A stretch of DNA of 64,000 bases from the NCBI GenBank assembly GCA_026545225.1, contig CM048845.1, positions 101,180,033 to 101,244,032 of the forward strand, in the 5' to 3' direction. Source of the stretch: Cornus controversa (Eukaryota; Streptophyta; Magnoliopsida; Cornales; Cornaceae). Below the pieces are notes generated by a model. That model was not told where the DNA came from. It searched no databases and saw nothing but the letters and a program-made list of their open reading frames with translations. A program made the position numbers and the translations under genes. Numbering within the stretch: position 1 is the stretch's first letter; the number at the start of each line of letters is the position of its first letter. Positions 36,207-48,566 of this stretch are shown piece by piece.

Positions 36207-36798
36207 GGCATCAACCTAGATAATCTATTCTACCAAACAATGTTCAAAGGCGAAGTGAGGAGTTCAGCCCCACATTAAATAGTGTGGTGAGAGTGAATGT
36301 GTGCGCATTGTTACTTACGTAACCAAAATATTAATGTGGTCGTGTATGCTTTCAGCAAGTTGTTCAGATGGCGTTTGTCTCTTAATGTAGTTCTTAAGAA
36401 TATCCTGTTTGATATTTTACTTTTGCCTCTACTAATGTTTTTTCATTTTTGTTAGACGTAAATATGTCATTGATTGTCAAGTCAGATTCTTCTGATACAT
36501 ATCTATTCGGTTAGTATGAATTAAACAATTAACTGAAAAAGATGACAGATGATAACGAATCAATTAGCTTGGATCATACAAGACATCAATAACAATTAGA
36601 AGGGGATATTTTTCAGACATTATTGAGAAATTGGCTGCCCCTACATCTCACAAATGAGCTTGAGGACACTTCATTTCTATGTCCATAATTTTGTTTCACC
36701 AAACATACATTGTTTTCTTCTCAATGGACCAACTTTTGGGTCCCAAAAGACAAGAAGCTGCCCTTAATGTTGACTATTCGAGCACCAATAGAATGCAT
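33448..36798. other. Intergenic sequence with microsatellites
   Basis: No gene was recognised. A (CT)n run lies at 34444-34469, four ATTGA units at 34325-34343 and a (TA)n run at 36162-36202. The part around 34700-34885 is GC-richer and contains several GGCCCA/TGGGCC words. These can be promoter elements in plants, but no convincing coding region follows. Confidence 0.4.
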
Positions 36799-36961
36799 AA
36801 GATATTTATATGTACGTGTCACGTGTGTGTGTATCTATCTATATTTATTTATATTTGTAAGATATTTATATGTACGTGTGTGTATGTATCTATATTTATT
36901 TACATTTGTAAGATATTTATTTGTACGTGTGTGTATATATCTATATTTATTTATATTTGTA
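36799..36961. repeat. Three tandem copies of a 51-60-bp repeat
   Basis: The word AAGATATTTATATGTACGTG starts near 36799, 36859 and 36910 and is followed each time by TGTGTATNTATCTATATTTATT. The first unit is longer because of extra CACGTG and TATC. Open frames across it are artefacts of the repeat. Confidence 0.85.
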
Positions 36962-37294
36962 GACACGTGTACACAACTGATAGACAGAGAGGGATCGAAG
37001 ATACAAAAATAGAGATAGTGATAGGGTCCTAACGAGCCCCATTGACACATTTCTTGTCACCATTTTGGTCCCACCTTCCACATGACAACAAGTTGATGTT
37101 TTTGTTGTTTTTCATTTGTTTTTATAAGCTTTGATGTTAATCGCATATATGAACCCTAATAAGATGTTGCCGTCAAGACTTGCTTAATCTCATAATTAGT
37201 TATAGTAAATATATCCGAACAACTCCTTTCCAAACACAATGTCATTTCACTCTCTTCCACCACTAAATCTAAGCCTAACCTAGCTTATCAGCAA

Positions 37295-37329
<35 letters not shown>

Positions 37330-38865
37330 CCACACACTACTAATGTCAAAATTAGCTACATTAACAATCACTAATAATGTCAAAGATCTTGTGGTTTTGA
37401 TGTTCTACTTGGGTCCCATCAACAAATGGTGTTACATCTACTACAGAGTATATAATTTTAAATATCTTAATAATTACTATAACTGGCTAGATTATGTCAT
37501 GACAAATCCTAGGGCCCACTGAAAACACTACATAATATTTAATTGCTACATTTTGCAGCTTCACAGAACATCAATCAATGCCATTATTTTAGTCTCATCC
37601 AAAACAAAACAAGGCCATGTTTGGTTCTCTTTTCTCTCATAACTGAAAATCATAAAAACACTACAAAAATATGCTTGATTGATAGTGTCTGAAAACTCGA
37701 TTAAAAAATATATATTTTTTGTTTTTTTAATTGTTAAAAACTATTTTTTAAGCGACAAATTAAACATATCCTAACTATTCGCCTTGTCATGTTTGAGAGC
37801 TTCAAAGTTTTCACCATTACTTCAAGCCATGTGCACTCTTATGATCAAATAATTTGATCTGAATCAACAGAGAACAATGTCCTTAGTCTAGTATACATGG
37901 TACATATTAGTACTCCTATTTTTTTTCTTTTTAACATTTTTGATGAAATATAAGATATTTTAAATTTCATTGTCTATGATTTTTATTAGTACCTATTAAG
38001 GTAATGATGTTCTATTGTATATGAATTGATGTCTTAAAATTATTTTACAAATTGAACATTCCTATACAGAGGAGTACATTTATAATACACCCGGTATAAA
38101 TATATCGGATGAATTTAAACCGTACATATATAACACGTAAAATGAATCACATTACGCATGTACAACACGTAAGGTCTACGTTCAGAACTTCTCCTACGTA
38201 GAGACAATGGTGTAGCAGTATGAATGATATCAAAATTTGGGAAGGCTAACAAGCAACGTGGTTTGGCACATGAGGAATAGTTTAGGTCCACTCCATGTAC
38301 AACTTCATTAATTATTGGGTTTGGGCTCAGAGTTGTGGCATAAACATGGGAGCGACTAGGTACAAGTTGAGAACCAATAGCAAAATTAATAAAATGTGAC
38401 ATTTTTTCATAATTCATATATTAATATACATTTTTTTTAATTTCAATTTCAAAGCGCGATTTAATACTCTTAAACACAACATAAATGATATCAACAAAAA
38501 AAGAAAAAAAAATTAACAGACCGAGCACCATGAAACTTATAAGTTTGATTACTACTCGTTGAAACAAATCCAAATAACAATATCAATCAAAAGTCGACCT
38601 CAGATTTCTGTATATATATATTTATATATATATATATATGCACACACTTCGTAGGAACCACAAAAATATATTATTCATTCTTTTTATAATTGTAAAATAA
38701 ACAAGAGGATGATATATATATACATACTGGGTAAAACTAACATTCCTTCTTTCAAGAGTAAGATAACCTTGTCTTTAATTTTCAACAGACAAATATGTCC
38801 ATGATATATCAATTATAACTATCTTATTTTAAAGACTATTATAGTCCATTTACAATTTTAGATAA
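36962..38865. other. Intergenic sequence with microsatellites
   Basis: It holds an (ATA)n run at 37296-37328, a MITE-like terminus near 37615 (CCATGTTTGGTTCTC) and (TA)n runs near 38611-38640. No gene was recognised. Confidence 0.4.
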
Positions 38866-38879
38866 TGTGTCACTAGAAA

Positions 38880-39170
38880 CACAACCACCACAACCAGAGC
38901 ACCACCGCCATCACCATTCCCATCCCACAACCACCAGCGATGCCACTGCCACCACCACAAACCACCACCATTGGGACCACCACCATTGTCAGAGCACCAA
39001 CGCCACCACCATCCTCACCCCACAACCACTAGTAGCGCTGCCACCACCACGGCCATCCTCACCCCACAACCACTAGTAGTGCTGCCACCACCACCACCAT
39101 CATCAAAGCACCACCACCACCACCACCACCACCATCATAGCACCACTACCACCACCATCGAGATCACGAC
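38880..39170. repeat. Imperfect (CCA)n minisatellite
   Basis: CCACCACCATC-type triplets dominate. Within it a 50-bp unit containing CATCCTCACCCCACAACCAC is repeated at about 39011 and 39055. His/Pro/Thr-rich translations in all frames are products of the repeat and not evidence for a gene. Confidence 0.8.
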
Positions 39171-39661
39171 CATTATCAGTTTCACAGCTCTGGGAGATCA
39201 AAAAGAGGATATGAGAGGGAAGTGATGAAGTGAAAAGATAAATTATGATTTTCTTGTTTATGAAATTACTTTAATGTACCTAATTTTAATGAGGTGGCAA
39301 GGCATAATGAGGTTATTTTTGTTCAAATATTGTTGGAATAAGGTTATCCTCCTCCTGAAAGAGGAATGTTAGCTTTACCCACACCCACACACACACATAT
39401 ATATATATATGAAAACTGTTTTACGCCTGGGATTCTTTTTCAATTCAACAATAACAACATAGTTTTCATCGAATTATTTATGAGAAATGAAAGCTCAATA
39501 ATGTTAATTAGGAGCAACATCAACATCTTTATATGAAATAGGGATTAACAGGGACTTTTCAACAGATTAAAACATTTACCCATGTCGGCAGGCCCACAAT
39601 TGAATTCAACATGCGTCTACCACATGGCTCTAATAATAAGGTAGAGCACTCATTAATTCTA

Positions 39662-40301
39662 GGCAAAAGGGTTGATTTTAAAAATATGCAACAAACTCCA
39701 TGTATTATATTTTGGACCATATTACACGTTTACTTTAATAAAAGTGAGCAAAATATCCTTTTTAGTATATATTATCCTTTTCTATAACTATTTTACCCTT
39801 TCCATTATTATTAAAAATAAAAAAAAATAGAGAGTAGAAGGGTTTTTTTATATTTAGTATTTTTACCTTAATAAAAAAAATAATTCCAAAAAAAAAACTA
39901 AAAATGCACAATTACATAATAAAAATATTTTGATTTTCTTTTGTTTTTCAAAAATTGTTTCTGGAAAATTTTCTATTAAAATAAGAGATTTTTTTATATT
40001 ATTAAGTTTTTCTTTACCTGAATAAAAAAAAAGAGTTGTTGATTTACCCTTCTTTCTAATGAACATTTTTCCGAAAAACAAAAAAAATATTAAAATTTTT
40101 TATTATGTAATTGTGCATATATATAATAATAATAATAATAATAGAAATGATAAAATGGTCATAGAAAAGAAGAATATGTGCAAAAAGAAATAATTTGCTA
40201 ATTTTTGCAAAGATGATGACGTAATATGATCCAAAATATAACATAAAAAGGTTTTTTTTCCAACTTTTTAAAACCCCAAGGGGATATTGGGCAATTTTGC
40301 C
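39662..40301. mobile_element. Mutator-like MITE
   Basis: The left end begins GGCAAAAGGGTTGATTTTAA. The right end, reverse-complemented, begins GGCAAAATTGCCCAATATCC and continues into GGGGTTTTAAAAAG. Both arms then share TTATATTTTGGACCATATTAC-type text with one or two changes. The flanking 9-mers TTAATTCTA (39653-39661) and TTTAATCTA (40302-40310) agree at seven of nine positions. The length (640 bp) is close to that of the other Mutator-like MITE at 20242-20876. Confidence 0.65.
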
Positions 40302-40592
40302 TTTAATCTATCATTTGCTAGTTGTGTGTGTGGGTTGAGGTAGATAGATAATTGAAACTTTAAACCAGTGAAAGAAAGGGGCCAAGAGACCAAGACCAGG
40401 ACTAAATGAGTACATTTATATTCACTATAAATCTACCCATAGAGAGGGATTCCCTTTCTTAACCGGAAAACATCGGAAATTGTCTATTACAAAGTGAATG
40501 CATAGGGCCAAATTTGTAAAAGCAACAGCTTCAAAGAAGTCAACTCTCACACATTCACACTGTTCATCACATTTGAAATCAAGGTAACTTTA

Positions 40593-40971
40593 TTTTCCGT
40601 TTGGCAGGTAGGAAGGAGGGAGGTTGGATGAAAAATAGAAAGAAAGGAAGTTCTTGTTTGGTGTAGAGAGAAGAGAACAGATGAGTCATCCTTCGTGTTT
40701 TACAAATTTTCAAGGAAAGATAGGAAGTAAGAAAATTAAGACGGTTATGAAAATTTTATATTATAATACTACCCTTCATAATTATTAAATAAATTCAATA
40801 TTAACAATCTTTCTCTTCTCTCCTAACAAACAAATTAAGGTGTTACCTCCTCTTCTCTTCCATCCAACCAAACAAAAAGAGGAAATGACACTATCTATTC
40901 TCTAGGAATGTCTCATCCATCCTTTCTTTCCTCTCTTTATCCAATTTTCTTTCTTCCTACCAAACAGAGCA
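40593..40971. mobile_element. Tourist-like MITE, copy 2
   Basis: The 379-bp element has CCGTTTGGCAGGTAGGAAGG near the left end and, reverse-complemented, TGCTCTGTTTGGTAGGAAG at the right. It is flanked by TTA on both sides (40590-40592 and 40972-40974). It shares its overall layout, its GGTTGGATGAAA segment and its ends with the copy at 9760-10149. Confidence 0.7.
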
Positions 40972-40974
40972 TTA

Positions 40975-43900
40975 GTTTATATACACCCATCTGCAGAAAA
41001 ATTGGTTCATATTTGCAGTGTTCATCATAAATGAGTTTGTGTGTGTGATATAAATACTTAAATAACATTACTAACAGGGCTAATTCTAGGGCTGTTCAAT
41101 TTCTGCCAGGAAAGGCATATAGGTGCAGCAGAATGACTAATTAATCAATATCATTGCAATAAAATTGTAATAAATCAATACGGTTTTTTTTTTCAATTTC
41201 TATAATGATAGTGAAGGGGAAAAATTTAGAAATTCAATGAAAATCCAGAGTTAATATCATATAACGATTCGGGAGCATAATATATATGTATAGGAACCAT
41301 CCACATCTACATCTTCATTAAAAGAACTCAAATCTTTATGATGGTAAATTCTGAAGCCAGTGGGATTAACATGCCCCATTGAAGTCAAACAATCAACCAG
41401 AATAGTTGTTTAGGCACTTAAAAGAGTCCACCAGAAGACAATAAGCAATTAATTATTTGATGTCAATTCTTTACCTGTCTCTTGCATCAAACTATTTATA
41501 GTAGTGTCTTCATCTCCACAATCACCTCCACCAAATTCACTAGTATCTGTAATCTCCACAATAAGCAAATAATATTAGTACCTGTCATATCCACAATAAG
41601 AAAATGGTTGTTTGATGTCAATTCTCTGTCTTTCTCTTGCGCCAAACAGCTTCTGATACTACAATCACCTTACCAGAACCATTAGACTCTCATGGCAGTT
41701 CTTCTTGGCCATTGAAAATCCTCACAAGCTTTAGAAGATGCTCTTATAACAGCTTTTGCTTGGCATGTTATTGAATTTCCATATTAGACAAAGAAACAGA
41801 TATATACCATACTTCTAGGAAAATATTCCATTATCTGAAATGATCAAAATATCATTACAAATCAAAGTGTAATAAAATAGTTCAGTTAAAAAGGCCATTG
41901 CACTGCACTGGCCTTTCCTACCAAGTGATCGTAGGAAAAAACTCAAAATAGATCTAAACTAGAGATTTTTTGATTTTTCACCAAGTAGCTGATGCACTCA
42001 GGCTCAAAGTCACGTCTTCACATTTGTTAGCCAGAGTTTTTTACCATTGCACCAAGCAATGGCTCCTTAAGAACTAGCTTAGCTCTTATTTGATCAAACA
42101 GTTGTAAATTTGAACTTCCATGAAATACTTCCGTTTCCTAATTACAACATGCCAAGACTGCCTGGAAAACCGGTCCTACAAAGTTACCGTCTATGTCCAA
42201 GTGTCGGTTTATCAAATCCCTGAACCAAAGATATGGAAACACGGCTAAAGATTATTATTTTAACATTCTACTTTTATTTTTTAGGATAAAACGGTGTTTT
42301 CATGTGACATAAGGAGTGTTTCAGGAAGGGTACTTCACTTGTTTTGAAACAATAATGTAACAAAGAACATAATAAGAGAGTTTTATGCATAAACAATAGT
42401 ATGCTTACTACATGCATTTCAACCAGTTTTTTAGACTCATATCCTATACTCACATGCATACCAAGTGTACAACCCGAGTTCTCAACCTTAATAATACCAT
42501 TTTATTATTATTGTTGATGCTGAAGAAGAATATGCCACTACTGTCTTAAAGCTTGTTCTATTACTATAAAGTGGAAAAAATCACAATACTGGAAAACTCT
42601 ATGGGTGAATATTATGCCAGAGAGGTGTAGCAGAATTAGATATATTTCACGCAGAAGAAATCCAATATACGCAAGAAATTTCTTTTGGAAACCTCTGAAG
42701 GCAGCCTAATATTTTGCAGTCAAAAAGTTGCAAGTATCCTCCAACCTGACACGAAACCGTGTACACAGAAAATGTTTTTCAGCCAGCACAAAGTGACTTC
42801 TACTAACTGTTTACAGTAGTAATACAAGACAGCTTACAACTACAATTCGACATTAAACCTGAAACAACCATGAGCTAGGGAACTCCAAGATGCTAGTCAT
42901 AATGGGGAACAACTTACGACTACAGCTTGACATTAAACTGGAGGAGCAAACTCTCTAGTTGATAGAAACAACTAAAATTTTATGGTCATGGCCAACTTCA
43001 GGCTTTTACAGAAACAAGGAATGAGTTATTCCATCTTCAAAGTAGTACTACCACAAAACTCAAAACTCAAACAGGGTTGGACCAGTATATACCTTCATAC
43101 AAGTCTTCCTGGTCAAGGCTGGTGGAGATTGGGATTTTGTTGGGAGCAATTGGGCTCTGTTGGCCATTAGGAGATTCTGGGATCAAAACATTCATCCTAA
43201 AGGCTACTTTCATGATTGTCCGGGTCACAAGAAAACCCAGGTCAGTTTATCATAATACATCTAAAAGTCACATTTTCGGGGAAACAAGCCAGACAAAATG
43301 CTTTATTCATTGGATGACAATTATAACAAGTATAAGCTCCAATACTGCAAATCTCCTTGATAACAATTTTTACCAAGCAGACATAGCCCTAAATGCACGA
43401 CTTTTTCTTAGAATATACTAGTAGCTGGAGTCTGTTCAACAATAACTAGAAAAAGAGGTAGTTATACTATCTAAAAACCCCAGCCAAAATGGTAACAAAA
43501 GAAAATATACTAGACATCATAATCTGCATGAGCCAGGCAATATAGTGTCACAAGCTTATTCTGATATCCAAATGATAAAATTACCAAAGAAGTTCATCTG
43601 TGTGGGTATCAATTTGCACTTGAGTTTCATCTAGATTGAACATAAACATCTGCAAACCTAAATACAGGATCTTGCATGCAAAGTGTGCACATTGTGCAAC
43701 AAAATAGAATCATTTGTTGGTTAGTGCAAAGTTGTTCCATTCATCCAACAGAGTTTTCATCTACAATTATCATCCACAAAAATTTAGCAACCACTTAAAT
43801 GGTTGACCAAGGTCTAGGACTGACTTAGAATGAGCATCAATGAGTTTGTGACAAGCAGATAAAAGTTTTCTTGTAGGTGCTTGTGTCATCCATCTAATTT

Positions 43901-45726
43901 GCACTAAAATGAAATAAAACTTACGCTGGTGCACTTGGCATTGTGAAAATGATTTTCATTCAAGGAAAGTAGAAACATTTCTAGGGGCATGATGCAGATG
44001 CTTGTCCTTTAAATTGTAGATGCTAGAGGTGCAACACCAGCCACCACATTAGGATCACCACTCTATGCTATAATACAATGCTTAGAAATGAAGTCTAATT
44101 TGCGAACAAGGAAAATTTCACCTTGAAAAGAGCAAACAATGGGAAAATTCACTAACTTTAAATATAAGTTGGGGAGGTCATATTTCTTTCCATCTATAAA
44201 TATGTAAGAAAAATATAAACTAATTAGGGCAATAAAGTCCAGCATTTATCTTAAGAGCAGTGCAAATGACTCAAATAAGCTATGGACAAAAATAGAAAAC
44301 ATTTTCGCAAGTAACAATATAAGCCTAAACTCTACCAATTGGGAAAAAAATATATCTCATCAAATTTCGCCTAAATGAGAGATATCTACACATCTTCTCT
44401 AAAAGTAACAAACATGTGAAAGCATAATTCCCCTCCAGAACAAAGTCCAATGGAGAGATAGCAAGGAGAATTGGGCCTGAACTAAAATTTAACGACACAT
44501 GAACAAAGCAACATCAAATACCATGAGTGAGAAGAAAAAGAGGACAAGAGGTACATCCAGTTTGTTGATGAAAGACAAAATTCCCTCTCCAATTATGAAG
44601 TGGTATACAGTGATTAATCAGCATAATGATGAAGAGGCAACATTGGCAGTCTGCTCATTTTTCTAAGGACAATTTTCATGATAAATGATCAATTAAATGC
44701 CTACTGAAACTGTAATGAGAACCCACTTTCCATTTGATATCTAAGTTATAAACACCACAAATATCAACACATTGGATTTTTAGTTGGGTAATTATTCTTC
44801 TTTGTTCTCAGGCACTGCAAAATTTTGAAATAAAACACTCTAATAGAGTTCAGTGTGTGCTTGAGTAAACGCTCTATTGACAATGCAATTGATATGACAC
44901 AGTGATGAGAATAAGCCAACAATGGCTATGAAAAGAAAATATAAAAAAGTGGAATCCATACCATACTTGGATCAAGAAATGATAGTGGTACGTGGGAATA
45001 GCAGTACTGTTAAAACGAAAATAAAAAAATAATTAAGGGTGGTAAAGGACTGGTAAAACTTGAGAACTAGTACTAAAACTACTAAGAGTTTAAGAATCTT
45101 GATTTTTAAGGTTTCTCACTTAATTGGTAAGAGTATATATAGTGATACCTCAAGGTCTTTTCCAATACTCTCTAACAGTCTAGGACATAATTCGTGAATT
45201 AGATCCACTTTGTATATTGCTTAAACATTTAGATCTGCGTACCATTCACAGTTAATTTCTTATGGGGTCAGGGCAGGCCGCAGGCCCCATCATCATTCTG
45301 ATCATAAAGAATCTTTTCGACTGACGAATTGGTACTTCGCTCATTGGAAAACACTATCTGGAACTATTTTCACACGTAACACCTAGAATCGGAGATGTAT
45401 GATGTACCTCAATCCCAGAATTCGTGTTAGAAACTTCTGCTATAATAAACACAATGAGTAAAGGAATCTGTAAATTAAGACAATGCACATGTCAAGTAGT
45501 CATCATCTTCCAACAAGTCACCAACACAAACTTCCATTCTTCTTTTGCCTCTAACACAAACTTGCATTCAGTAAGCTCTATTTTACAACTCATAGTTCAA
45601 CAAGGTTAGAGAAGGGGCAAAGAGAACACTAAGGAAGACTTTATATATAGCAAAAATTGTACGAAACAAGTGATTTATCGTATCTCACATTCTCACTAGG
45701 GAGGTTGTAAAGAAATAACACACATA
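40975..45726. other. Long intergenic region, no gene recognised
   Basis: This is the longest stretch here without an identified element. Short open frames on both strands (for example 42982-43421 plus) do not resemble known proteins and lack supporting splice structure. A partial direct duplication lies at about 41457-41500 and 41612-41655 (TTGATGTCAATTCT, CTCTTGC.CAAAC), 155 bp apart. Confidence 0.4.
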
Positions 45727-46035
45727 GAGAACATGTTATAAGTTCAAAAAGTTATATATACATCTGAGACTTTTTGCTTCACAAAAGAGCTGGAAACAGC
45801 AATATTACCTATATGTTCCATTGAGTACTCTGTCATGCATATACCCTTTCTTTGCCTCCCTTTAGTTGTTGAATTGCAGTTGAGAACATGTTATAAGTTC
45901 AAAAAGTTATATATACATCTGTGACTTTTTTATTCACAAAAGAGCTGGAAACAGCCACATTACCTATATGTTCCATTGAGTACTCTGTCATGCATATACC
46001 CTTTCTTTGCCTCCTTTTAGTTGTTGAATTGCAGT
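45727..46035. repeat. 155-bp tandem duplication over the 3' end of the SAM-domain gene
   Basis: Two adjacent copies (45727-45881 and 45882-46035) share GAGAACATGTTATAAG, TTATATATACATCTG, AGAGCTGGAAACAGC, CATTGAGTACTCTGTCATGC and TTGTTGAATTGCAGT with only a few differences. The gene-proximal copy contains the last 15 or so codons and the stop of the SAM gene. The distal copy repeats the same coding words (TTCAACAACTAAAGGGAGGC on the minus strand) downstream of the real stop. Confidence 0.9.
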
Positions 46036-47004
46036 GTACAACTTCCGCCGAGGCCCAACAGCAAGCACACCCATCTCTTTGAGATCTTCTAAGGTAAGTA
46101 AGGGCAAAGCTTCTTCATCTACCTCGTGCATTTCAAATACACCAGCATACTTACCAAACCCAAGTTCTTCCAACCATCCCATAACACTATTTACATCAGG
46201 TTGATTGGGGAAAGGGATTTTTATCTTCTCACATTGACCAAAAGATTGGGAAAATGCATTATTACCTTCAGAACAAGCACCCTCCTCTGTAAGCTGAATG
46301 GAAGTCCCTTGCCTCTGCCCACAGAGAGTGAGTTCGTAGATGTTATTCTCATAATGTCCTTTGCTTGTAGCTGAAGTTTCATGATCTGAAGCATCCTCAA
46401 AACCACTAATATGGTGAAGGCCAAAGTAAGCATTCGACGTGAACCCAACAACCTCCTTCCTTGCATATTCTCTCCCATCTTCACTATTGATTTCAGGACT
46501 AATTTTTGAATTCCAAGTGCCACCAAAAACACAAGAAGTGCTTCTTGTGCTCCGTCTTCGTCTGAGCCTACACTTTTTGGTTATCCTTCCAAAATTCACT
46601 TCACCCCTACTCACATCAATTTCATCTGAACTGGGAAATTCATAAACCGATTTAAAAGCGTTTGAATTCGTTCTCTCTGTACCATGTTGCACATCAGCTG
46701 ATGTCCTCAGAGAGACATCAAGATCCGTGAACTCAGACGATTTCAAAGCGTTTGGCTTCGTTTTCTCTCCATGATGTTGCACATCCATGAAATCAGACGA
46801 CGATTTTTGCTGAGAGAATCCACAAATGGGATTGAATCCTAATTCATTAGGGTTCAGAAAATCATGTTTCCATCTCTTTTGCACCAAATTTTCCTTGTGT
46901 TTCCTAGAAACGCCACATGCAAAAGCTGCAGAAACATCTCCTATCTCCCCTAACCTTACATTTGGGCGCCTCTGTCTCTTTGAATTCTTGCTTAATACCA
47001 ACAT
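45988..47004 (-). CDS. SAM (sterile alpha motif) domain protein
   Basis: SAM domains mediate protein-protein and sometimes RNA interactions; the specific role of this plant family is not known. The intact 338-residue frame starts at the ATG at 47004, the first in frame. A basic N-terminus follows (KRQRRPNVRLGEIGDVSAAF), a conserved opening in related plant proteins. The middle is Ser/Asp-rich with a strongly basic patch (KKCRLRRRRSTRS), which could be a nuclear signal. The C-terminal SAM domain (about residues 274-331) shows WLEELGFGKYAGVFEMHEVD and LTLEDLKEMGVLAVGPRRKL, ending in a short basic tail. The gene is intronless in its coding part. Its last codons and 3' flank are duplicated in tandem. 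The call of a SAM protein is firm; no gene symbol is justified. Confidence 0.9.
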   Translation of the reverse strand: MLVLSKNSKRQRRPNVRLGEIGDVSAAFACGVSRKHKENLVQKRWKHDFLNPNELGFNPICGFSQQKSSSDFMDVQHHGEKTKPNALKSSEFTDLDVSLRTSADVQHGTERTNSNAFKSVYEFPSSDEIDVSRGEVNFGRITKKCRLRRRRSTRSTSCVFGGTWNSKISPEINSEDGREYARKEVVGFTSNAYFGLHHISGFEDASDHETSATSKGHYENNIYELTLCGQRQGTSIQLTEEGACSEGNNAFSQSFGQCEKIKIPFPNQPDVNSVMGWLEELGFGKYAGVFEMHEVDEEALPLLTLEDLKEMGVLAVGPRRKLYTAIQQLKGGKERVYA

Positions 47005-47200
47005 TTTCAACAAACCCTAGAACTCAAAATTCTATAAAACTGAAAGTCATAATCAATCAATATTAAACACACACAATACCCAAAACAAGGTAAAGCAAAA
47101 GGGAAGAAATGAACCTTCTGAGAGAGTAACAGCAGCAACAAACATTGATGACCTTATCCATATTCCCGGAATAGTATGCTGATGAAGTGAGCTTTTCCAA
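47005..47200 (-). promoter_or_regulatory. 5' leader region of the SAM-domain gene
   Basis: The minus-strand leader holds TTCTAGGGTTTGTTGAAA directly before the ATG. A possible leader intron ends at GATTATGACTTTCAG (about 47040), with candidate GT donors near 47110-47130. The ACTCTCTCAGAAGG pyrimidine-rich stretch is typical of plant leaders. No TATA box stands out. Confidence 0.3.
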
Positions 47201-47733
47201 ACATATAGGAGGTTTATGTTGGTTTGGTCTTGTTCCTAATTCCTAGTAAAGGCCAAAATAAAGGAAATATGGATAACAACTACTACAGGAAAGCTTTAGA
47301 GCTTGTCTGTTTGCTATATAGATTTGGATGATGTTTAGACATGGATGGAGACATTTTGAAATCTAGGGTAGTCAATAGAAACTGTGGAAATTATTATTAA
47401 CCTGAAAGATCATATAAGAACTAGATTATTCAGTACCTGATCTTCTATTCTTATGACGTGTGTTGTGGGGTTAAAGCTAATCTAGATTGACTAATGCCAA
47501 ATGTTTACAAGGGTACACTATCCGGTTATGCGCGGTTATGCCTATATTTGGTAGAATGAAAAAGAAAATAAATAATAACATTAATAATGAGAAATAATAA
47601 TAATAATAATAATAATGTTAAGATTTTATCGTATCATCATAACCACATTTATGTCCCACTTCATCTCCTCTCCCCTTCATCCTCTCTCTGCACCTTCATG
47701 CAAAGTCTATCTCTTTATGCAAAGTCCTTCGTC
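47201..47733. other. Intergenic sequence with an (AAT)n microsatellite
   Basis: An (AAT)n run lies at about 47588-47612. The text TTCATGCAAAGTCTATC and TTTATGCAAAGTCCTTC (47694-47730) is a short local duplication next to the hAT insertion. No gene was recognised. Confidence 0.4.
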
Positions 47734-48527
47734 CAGGCCGGCCCTGAAATTTTAAAAAATTTGAGAGGTCCTAGGCAGATTTTCAAATGGGGCCCTTTAT
47801 ACATAAAATTTCATATGCGCATAAATTTTATAGGAGTGCAAAATTTTTATCAAAATGAGATAATAAGCACATAAAATATATTAATGTTGAAAATAAAAAA
47901 AATCCTGGTCTTGGTATTTTATAAATAGCACGATCCAATTCACATAAAAAAAATTAAAAGAAAATATTCAACACAACTTAGTCACAAAAATCAAATTTGA
48001 ACTTCATATCAAAGTAAATGTGATCGTCTTACATTTTGAGTTGCAAAATTATCAATTAAAATGAAGAAAGAAGAGGAAAAATGAGAGAAAACAAGTTAAT
48101 TGATACTAGCGTGAAGAAAAATGAGAGGAAAATGTTGGTGCTGAGTGCTGGCACAAAGAAAGAAGAAGAAACGAGTTGTGACCTATGAGGAAAATATAAG
48201 AAAAAAAAAAAAAAAAGGAAGAAGAAGAAAATGTGCATAGAGTAATTGAACCAGTAAAATTTGTTTTAAAAAAAATGAGACCCAGTACCCTCTATCAGCA
48301 ATAGTTAGTAAACATATTTTTTTTTTAAAATGAGGCCTAGTAATTTTAGATGAGGCCCACTAGTATTTCTTTTAAAAGAGGTCCCATTAGTATTTCTTTT
48401 AAAAGAGGCCCAATAGTATTTTTTTTAAATAAGGCCTAGTAATATAGGTTGGGTAAAAATTGAGGACCCTCCAAATTTGGGGGCCCTAGGCAACCGCCTG
48501 GGCCGCCTAGGCCCAGGGCCAGCCCTG
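47734..48527. mobile_element. Non-autonomous hAT element with CAGG(G)CCGGCCCTG ends
   Basis: The left terminus is CAGGCCGGCCCTGAAATTTT and the right terminus, reverse-complemented, is CAGGGCTGGCCCTGGGCC. The flanking 8-mers CCTTCGTC (47726-47733) and TCTTCATC (48528-48535) agree at six of eight positions. The 794-bp body has no transposase. Near its right end, TTAGTATTTCTTTTAAAAG units (about 48358-48420) form a small tandem repeat. Confidence 0.75.
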
Positions 48528-48566
48528 TCTTCATCTTTGCATTCCCCTTGCAACAGCTTCTTCAAC

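Noticed and set aside
36679-37032. Open frame of 117 codons with repeated YLYVRVC-like text
   Set aside because: It runs across the 51-60-bp tandem repeat, and the protein repetition only mirrors the DNA repetition.
38867-39225. His/Pro/Thr-rich open frames
   Set aside because: They are translations of the (CCA)n minisatellite; all frames look alike and there is no start context, domain or splice support.
42982-43421. Two overlapping open frames, 62 and 114 codons
   Set aside because: No family resemblance, no splice sites that would extend them, and codon use like the surrounding non-coding DNA.
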